Below are positions 22,672-29,709 of a DNA stretch of 29,709 nt, piece after piece; within the stretch, counting starts at the first letter, position 1, and the number at the start of each line of letters is the position of its first letter. A program made the position numbers and the translations under genes. This stretch comes from an uncultured Clostridia bacterium (GTDB lineage: Bacteria; Bacillota; Clostridia; Oscillospirales; Oscillospiraceae). The notes under the pieces are model-generated. The model made no database searches and was not told the origin of the DNA. It saw only the letters and a program-made list of their open reading frames with translations. The stretch spans positions 1-29,709 of the forward strand of contig CALCRH010000234.1 of assembly GCA_937894515.1 (NCBI GenBank), read 5' to 3'.

Positions 22672-23477
22672 TGCTGAAAGACATTACGCTGGGACAGTTT
22701 TTCCCCGGCAACACCATTGTGCATCGGTTGGATCCCCGCACCAAGCTGCTGGCGGTGATCCTCTATATTGTGGCGCTGTTCTGCGCCAAGAGCATCCTCA
22801 CATATAGCGTTGTGATCGCGGTGCTGGCCATCTGCGTGATCGCTTCCCGGGTGCCGTTTAAGTCTCTGACAAAAGGGCTGAAGCCGGTCTACATCATTGT
22901 GGCATTTACTGCGCTGATGAACCTGTTTTTTACCACCGGTACGCCGATCTGTGACGTATGGCTGCTGCGGCGGATCACCATGGAGGGTATCCACAGCGCC
23001 ATTTCCATGGTACTGCGAATCATTCTGCTGATTATGGGAACGTTTCTGCTGACCTATACCACCAGCCCCATCAGCCTGACAGATGCGCTGGAGCATCTGC
23101 TCAATCCCCTGAAGAAGATCAAGCTGCCGGTCCATGAGCTGGCCATGATGATGTCCATTGCCCTGCGGTTTATTCCCACGCTGATCGAGGAGACCGACAA
23201 GATCATGTCCGCCCAGAAAGCCCGCGGTGCGGATTTCGAGTCCGGGAATATCTTCCAGCGGGCCAAAGCGCTGGTGCCGATTCTGGTACCGCTGTTTATC
23301 AGTGCGTTCCGCCGTGCCGACGAGTTGGCCACGGCCATGGAGTGCCGCTGCTATCACGGCGGTGAGGGCCGTACCGCCCTCCATGTGCTGAAATACAAGA
23401 CAGCGGATTGGTTGGTACTGATTGCATTTGTACTGTTAACTGCCGGCATCATTGTGATGAAGCATCTGGGCATTTGA
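22671..23477 (+). CDS. ecfT: ECF transporter transmembrane subunit T
   Basis: Membrane scaffold joining the two ATPases to exchangeable S components. The 268-residue protein begins LGQFFPGNTIVHRLDPRTKL, a typical EcfT start, then has about five to six hydrophobic helices. The coupling motifs are seen: AQKARGADFE (Ala-Arg-Gly) and, near the C-terminus, AMECRCYHGGEGRT, where the usual EARGY is ECRCY. ATG at 22671 is preceded by GAGAGGAGG; a GTG two codons earlier is possible but less well spaced. Confidence 0.95.
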   Translation: MLKDITLGQFFPGNTIVHRLDPRTKLLAVILYIVALFCAKSILTYSVVIAVLAICVIASRVPFKSLTKGLKPVYIIVAFTALMNLFFTTGTPICDVWLLRRITMEGIHSAISMVLRIILLIMGTFLLTYTTSPISLTDALEHLLNPLKKIKLPVHELAMMMSIALRFIPTLIEETDKIMSAQKARGADFESGNIFQRAKALVPILVPLFISAFRRADELATAMECRCYHGGEGRTALHVLKYKTADWLVLIAFVLLTAGIIVMKHLGI

Positions 23478-23496
23478 GGGATAAGGAAGTGCTGTT

Positions 23497-24252
23497 TTGC
23501 GAAATATTGCGCTGATTCTGATGTATAATGGGACGGCTTACCACGGCTGGCAGGTACAGAAAAACGAAATATCCGTGGCGGCAACACTGGAGAAGGGCCT
23601 CTCCATGGTCTGCGGGGAACCCATCAAGGTAGTGGGCTGCGGCAGGACAGATGCCGGTGTCCATGCGGAATACTATGTGGCGAATTTCCACACCAATTCC
23701 ACCATTCCCGTGGAGCGGCTGCCCTTTGCGGTGAACACCCATGTGCCGGAGGATATTGTGGTCAGCCGGGCCTATGAGGTAGCGGAGGACTTTAACGCCA
23801 TCGGTTCGTGCATCAAGAAGGAATACACCTATCGCATCTATAACTCCCGGATCAAGAACCCGTTTTATGTTAACCGAGCATATTTCTATCCCAAGAAGCT
23901 GGATGAAAAGCTGATGGATCGGGCGGCACGAATGTTTGAGGGTACCCACGACTTTGCGGCGGTGCGCTCGGTGGGTACCAACGTGAAAAGCACGGTGCGC
24001 ACGATCTACTACTGTCATGTGACCCGAAACGGGGATCTGCTGGAGCTGAAGGTATGTGCCAACGGCTTTTTGTATAACATGGTACGTGCCATTACCGGCA
24101 CGGTACTCTATGCAGCCGAGGGAAAGCTGCTGCCGGAGGATATACCGGCGATTTTAGAGGCGGGGAACCGCACGCTGGCCGGCCCCACAGCACCGCCGGG
24201 GGGACTCTATTTAACGCATGTCTGGTATGAGGATGAACGACTCAATGGATAA
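23497..24252 (+). CDS. truA: tRNA pseudouridine synthase A
   Basis: Makes pseudouridine at positions 38-40 of tRNA anticodon arms. The 251-residue length fits the family. The catalytic motif GRTDAGVHA contains Asp52; other marks are YNGTAYHGWQ near the start, FNAIGSCIKKEYTYRI, RMFEGTHDFAAVRS and NGFLYNMVRAITGTVL. The start is TTG at 23497 with AAGGAAG upstream. truA after ecfT is a common Firmicutes arrangement, though the ribosomal genes (rplM-rpsI) that often follow are absent here. Confidence 0.96.
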   Translation: MRNIALILMYNGTAYHGWQVQKNEISVAATLEKGLSMVCGEPIKVVGCGRTDAGVHAEYYVANFHTNSTIPVERLPFAVNTHVPEDIVVSRAYEVAEDFNAIGSCIKKEYTYRIYNSRIKNPFYVNRAYFYPKKLDEKLMDRAARMFEGTHDFAAVRSVGTNVKSTVRTIYYCHVTRNGDLLELKVCANGFLYNMVRAITGTVLYAAEGKLLPEDIPAILEAGNRTLAGPTAPPGGLYLTHVWYEDERLNG

Positions 24253-25450
24253 CAATACCAACAACTGGAAAGAGTTTACGCTGGGAAATCCCCAGGAGGA
24301 ACCGCCCAAACGGGTGGCGAAAAAGCACCCGGGGAAAAAACGGATTTTATGGCTGATCGGCCTGATCATCGTAATGCTTGCTGTTGTAGCGGCGGCATTG
24401 CTGTGGGATCAAAGCAGCTTTGACGGACTGCGCCGCAGTATCATCTATGCCACGGCGAAAAAGGACGAAAGCGGCTGCGCGGAGCTATATTCCTATAACG
24501 GCGATCAGACCAGCCGTTTTGCGGCACTTGATGGAAGCCTGATCAATCTCTCCGGCAATCAACTGCTGGTGATCAACGAAAAGGGGAAGCTCCTGGTGGA
24601 GGAGTCGATTCACTTCATGGCTCCTACACTGGCTGCCAATGAGAATTGTGCCATTGCCTACGATACCGGCGGCAACCAACTGTATCTGCTGAGCAGCAAA
24701 GGAATCCTGTGGACGCTGGAAAGTGAGGGCGAGATCCTTTCTGCGGCCATCAATGAAAACAACTATATTACTGTCGTGGAAAACAAGAGCGGTTGTAAAG
24801 CGGCGGTATATGTATACAACAATATCGGCGAACCGGTCTTTGAGTTTGATTCGGCAGACCGGTTTGTCATGACGGCGGCGCTGAGCCGGGACAACCGCAC
24901 ACTGGCGGCCATTACCATGGGGCAGGAGGACGGCCGATTTACCAGCTATCTGGTCTTGTACCGTACCAACAGCGAAGAACCGGCAAAAACTGCCAAAATC
25001 GGCAGCGGCGCCGTGTTTGACGTGGGCTGGACAGATGGCTGCTTCTGTATCGTGGCGGAAGACGGACTGTACTTCTGGGAGACCGATGGGACACAGGTCG
25101 GTTCTTATCTTTTCAACAACGTGTATCTTTTGCGCTGCTGCCTGAAAGGAAACGGATATGTTTCCCTACTGGTAAGCCCCTATAAATCAGGCAGTCAATG
25201 CACGCTCCTTGCCGTGGATACGGAGGGGAACGAACTGGGTGCCTGCGAGATCGACAGTGAAGTGCTGAGTTTTGACAGCGCCGGACGCTATACGGCGATA
25301 CTGTGCGCTGATGAACTGACGATTTATGATAAGGCGATGCAGCGTGTTTCAAATCTGGCTGATATCAGCGAGGCCAATCAGGTGCTGATGCGTGCGGATG
25401 GCAGCGCTATATTGGCCGGCGCAACAAAGGCAAGACTGTATTTGCCGTAA
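24245..25450 (+). CDS. Membrane-anchored DUF5711-like protein, beta-propeller-like
   Basis: Unknown function. A hydrophilic N-terminus (WKEFTLGNPQEEPPKR), one transmembrane helix (KRILWLIGLIIVMLAVVAAALLW in two halves at about 35-58), then about 340 residues outside the membrane made of repeating short strands (LYSYNGDQTSRFAALDG, LYLLSSKGILWTLESEG, LAVDTEGNELGACEID), as in a propeller. The pattern matches the DUF5711 group of Clostridia. Four in-frame ATG codons (24218, 24227, 24233, 24245) all overlap the truA end; 24245 is chosen for spacing after GAGG, but an earlier start is possible. It lies with a CvpA-like gene, suggesting an envelope role. Confidence 0.7.
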   Translation: MDNNTNNWKEFTLGNPQEEPPKRVAKKHPGKKRILWLIGLIIVMLAVVAAALLWDQSSFDGLRRSIIYATAKKDESGCAELYSYNGDQTSRFAALDGSLINLSGNQLLVINEKGKLLVEESIHFMAPTLAANENCAIAYDTGGNQLYLLSSKGILWTLESEGEILSAAINENNYITVVENKSGCKAAVYVYNNIGEPVFEFDSADRFVMTAALSRDNRTLAAITMGQEDGRFTSYLVLYRTNSEEPAKTAKIGSGAVFDVGWTDGCFCIVAEDGLYFWETDGTQVGSYLFNNVYLLRCCLKGNGYVSLLVSPYKSGSQCTLLAVDTEGNELGACEIDSEVLSFDSAGRYTAILCADELTIYDKAMQRVSNLADISEANQVLMRADGSAILAGATKARLYLP

Positions 25451-25461
25451 TAGGAGAAAGA

Positions 25462-26076
25462 ATGGAAATGAAAGATTATCTGCCCCTGCTGCCGGATATT
25501 CTGGTGGGAGTTGTATTGTTGATCGGACTGATCATCGGAGCCAAGCGGGGTTTGCTGCGGGGACTGATGGGGGCCGGCGTAATTGTGCTGGCACTGTTTG
25601 GCGCGACCTGGTGTGCAAACAATTTGACCGAGCCGATTACCCAATGGATCACCCCGCTTTTGGAAAAACGCCTGGAAGCGGTATCCCCGCTGGCCGGACT
25701 GAATGTACACCTGCCGAATTTCCTGTCCGGATTGCTCGGCAGCGTGCGGGAAGCCGGACACGATTTTATGATGAAGCGGATCCTGGAACTGGTACAACCC
25801 ATCGTCCATGCCGCCATCTACCTGATCACTTTTTTACTTTTGCTTGTCATACTGCGCCTGTTGGGAAAGCTGCTGCGGATCGTGGAGAAACTGCCGATTG
25901 TCAAGACCTGCAACCGGTTTGGCGGCGCGGTACTGGGCTTGATCAGCGGTGCGCTTATCGTCAGCGTGGTGTTATGGGCCATAGGCCGATTCGGCTGGCT
26001 CCCCCGGGAACTGATGGAGAACAGCTTATTTGCCAAATACTTTACAGCGGATATATGGATACGCGATACGTTGTGA
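25462..26076 (+). CDS. CvpA-like integral membrane protein
   Basis: A 204-residue protein with four hydrophobic helices (about 12-28, 36-56, 110-135 and 148-170) and the CvpA-like motif of a helix followed by GAKRGLLRGLMG near residue 26. CvpA-family proteins are linked to colicin V export and envelope stress, but their biochemical role is not settled. Start ATG 25462 follows AGGAG; a second in-frame ATG lies 6 bp later. It comes 11 bp after the DUF5711-like gene, in the same transcript. Confidence 0.8.
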   Translation: MEMKDYLPLLPDILVGVVLLIGLIIGAKRGLLRGLMGAGVIVLALFGATWCANNLTEPITQWITPLLEKRLEAVSPLAGLNVHLPNFLSGLLGSVREAGHDFMMKRILELVQPIVHAAIYLITFLLLLVILRLLGKLLRIVEKLPIVKTCNRFGGAVLGLISGALIVSVVLWAIGRFGWLPRELMENSLFAKYFTADIWIRDTL

Positions 26077-26122
26077 TCAAATGGGCAACCTATTTGTAAT
26101 ACCCGAATAACGGAGGAAAGAT

Positions 26123-28450
<2,328 letters not shown>

Positions 28451-28469
28451 TATATAATGGGGTGAGAAT

Positions 28470-28679
28470 ATGTTGTTCCGCAAAGATATTACGCCGCGTT
28501 GTGCTTACTGCACCAAGGGAAATCAAATCAGCGAAGAGCGGGTTGCCTGTGTGAAACGCGGCATTGTTTCCGTAGGAGATTACTGCTCTGCTTTTCAGTA
28601 TGACCCGTTCAAGCGTATACCGCCTCGTCCGGTAAAGCTGGAGACAGAAGAATTGAAACAAGAAGATTTTGAGTTGTAA
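28470..28679 (+). CDS. Small four-cysteine protein of unknown function
   Basis: A 69-residue protein with Cys at 11, 14, 27 and 39 (RCAYC ... VACVKRG ... DYCSAFQYDP), a spacing that could bind a metal, and a Pro-rich then acidic C-terminus (RIPPRP, ETEELKQEDFEL). It looks like a conserved small protein of Clostridia, but I cannot name a function. GGGGTGAG precedes the ATG. It lies 19 bp after clpE and 14 bp before the EFR1-type gene. Confidence 0.8.
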   Translation: MLFRKDITPRCAYCTKGNQISEERVACVKRGIVSVGDYCSAFQYDPFKRIPPRPVKLETEELKQEDFEL

Positions 28680-28693
28680 TAGGGGGGAGTATT

Positions 28694-29521
28694 GTGAAGC
28701 TAAAAAAAGTATGGGCCGTCTATTTCAGCGGCACCGGTACCACGGAAAAGTCGGTTACCCGTATCGCAAAGAGGATCGCGGAGAAGCTGGGTACCGACTA
28801 CGATATGTTTTCCTATACCCTGCCGCAAAACCGTGAGCAGGAGTTGGCGTTTTCGGCGGACGATCTGGTGGTGTTCGGCAGCCCTGTTTATGCAGGACGT
28901 GTACCCAATGTGCTGCTGCCCTATCTAACACAGAAGGTAAAGGGAAACGGCGCAGCAGCAGTGCCTGTTGTGCTGTATGGCAACCGAAATTTTGACGATG
29001 GGCTGATCGAATTGCGCAATGTGTTGGAAACAAACGGCTTTCACACCATCGCAGGAGCGGGTTTTATCGGCGAGCATTCGTTTTCTCGGCTATTGGGTGC
29101 CGGACGGCCTGATGAGGAAGACCTGGCCCTGATGGATCAGTTTGCTGATCATGTTGCAGAAAAAGTGGCCTCCATAACGGAACTGCCTCAGCATCCCATA
29201 GCAGTTCGCGGCGAAGACCCCATTCGGCCGTACTACACCCCTCGTGACCGCCAGGGAACTCCTATTAACATATTAAAAGTGAAACCAAAGACGGACCCGG
29301 CAAAATGCAATAGCTGCGGCTGGTGTGCGGCTCACTGCCCGATGGGGAGTATCAGCGTGGAGGACCCCACGCAGGTGACCGGTATCTGCATCAAATGCTG
29401 TGCCTGTGTCAAGGGATGTCCTGCCGGAGCAAAGTACTATGACGATGAGGGGTATCTCTATCACCAGCATGAACTGGAAGAGGGCTATGCCCGCCGTGCG
29501 GAACCGGAACTGTTTTGGTAA
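28694..29521 (+). CDS. EFR1-type flavodoxin-ferredoxin fusion protein
   Basis: A 275-residue redox protein. The N-terminal half is flavodoxin-like with the FMN phosphate loop SGTGTTEKS (12-20) and the FGSPVYAGRVP loop (61-71). The C-terminal part holds two 4Fe-4S motifs: C205-x2-C208-x2-C211-x3-C215 and C232-x2-C235-x2-C238-x3-C242, each closed by Pro. It would pass electrons from ferredoxin clusters to FMN; the partner is unknown. Start is GTG at 28694, after AGGGGGGAG. Last gene of the long operon, followed by a terminator. Confidence 0.9.
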   Translation: MKLKKVWAVYFSGTGTTEKSVTRIAKRIAEKLGTDYDMFSYTLPQNREQELAFSADDLVVFGSPVYAGRVPNVLLPYLTQKVKGNGAAAVPVVLYGNRNFDDGLIELRNVLETNGFHTIAGAGFIGEHSFSRLLGAGRPDEEDLALMDQFADHVAEKVASITELPQHPIAVRGEDPIRPYYTPRDRQGTPINILKVKPKTDPAKCNSCGWCAAHCPMGSISVEDPTQVTGICIKCCACVKGCPAGAKYYDDEGYLYHQHELEEGYARRAEPELFW

Positions 29522-29535
29522 CAATGTATCATAGG

Positions 29536-29573
29536 TAAAGAAGGCATCACAAATGGTGATGCCTTCTTCTTTA
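29536..29573 (+). terminator. Terminator of the long operon
   Basis: Stem gaaggcatcac/gtgatgccttc with a 5-base loop (29540-29566), flanked by A-rich and T-rich arms that lengthen it, 15 bp after the last stop codon. Confidence 0.88.
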
Positions 29574-29666
29574 CGGACAAAAGTGTCAAAAGAACGAAAA
29601 CAATAAGCAATACTTTTGGCAGGAATTACAAAAAGAAAAAAAGTGCAAAAATCGTTCAAAAAATTG

Positions 29667-29695
29667 TTGACAAGGGAGAGAAAGCGTGGTAATAT
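29667..29695 (+). promoter_or_regulatory. Strong sigma-A promoter at the right edge
   Basis: Perfect TTGACA (29667-29672), 17-bp spacer, TAATAT (29690-29695). It follows an A-rich stretch (29600-29665) that may act as an UP element. It points to a gene beyond the window. Confidence 0.8.
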
Positions 29696-29709
29696 TTCAA
29701 CTGTTCCGC

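Noticed and set aside
26077..26122. CtsR operator before clpE
   Set aside because: No tandem GGTCAAA-like heptads are visible in the gap.

Overview
The window is about 55% GC DNA from a low-GC-phylum anaerobe, most likely a gut member of the Oscillospiraceae/Ruminococcaceae (Clostridia). This is inferred from strong Shine-Dalgarno sites and sigma-A promoters, the two-ATPase ECF module followed by truA, a ClpE-type chaperone, a class B sortase, an EFR1-type flavodoxin-ferredoxin protein, and many hairpin repeats ending in CCCCTACG. There are no rRNA or tRNA genes. One tmRNA gene is present.

Layout. (1) 1-357: no convincing gene; hairpins and the terminator of mntP. (2) 358-2333: mntP (minus) diverges from an orphan FldA/HadA-like CoA-transferase (plus). 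(3) 2335-3957: a trans-translation cluster on the minus strand, smpB, a cyclophilin and ssrA; the 3' end of ssrA is partly duplicated 159 bp away beside a hairpin-rich cassette. (4) 4001-4933: a Nudix hydrolase and a small three-helix membrane protein. (5) 4957-6998: a secreted leucine-rich-repeat protein (minus) flanked by 105-bp direct repeats made of hairpin units. (6) 7125-18917: a compact, all-plus-strand virion cassette: four-Cys protein, small and large terminase, portal, Prp protease, scaffold, N4-gp56-type coat, a small head protein, head-tail connector, tail hub, tail protein, collar-domain fibre, and a peptidoglycan-binding/helical protein. (7) 19039-19997: class B sortase with its own terminator. 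(8) 20011-29573: a ten-gene run from one strong promoter to one terminator: RNA methyltransferase, ecfA1, ecfA2, ecfT, truA, a DUF5711-like protein, a CvpA-like protein, clpE, a four-Cys small protein and an EFR1-type protein. A strong promoter at the right edge serves a gene beyond the window.

How the genes work together. The virion cassette looks like a short-tailed (P22/N4-like) particle: no tape-measure, tube or sheath gene is seen. It has packaging, head and tail functions but no visible integrase, repressor, replication, holin or endolysin gene. Its most striking feature is that the scaffold and coat proteins both begin with a short leader ending in DLQLFAE, which matches the Prp cleavage motif of ribosomal protein L27 (LQFF/A), and a Prp gene lies directly before them. 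This suggests a self-contained head-maturation system that borrows a ribosome-processing protease. The cassette could be a reduced prophage, a satellite, or a domesticated particle resembling a gene-transfer agent; the window alone cannot decide.

A second theme is a family of short hairpins with different but self-complementary stems and a constant CTACG tail. All copies point the same way, and they occur both in host intergenic DNA and inside the phage structural operon.
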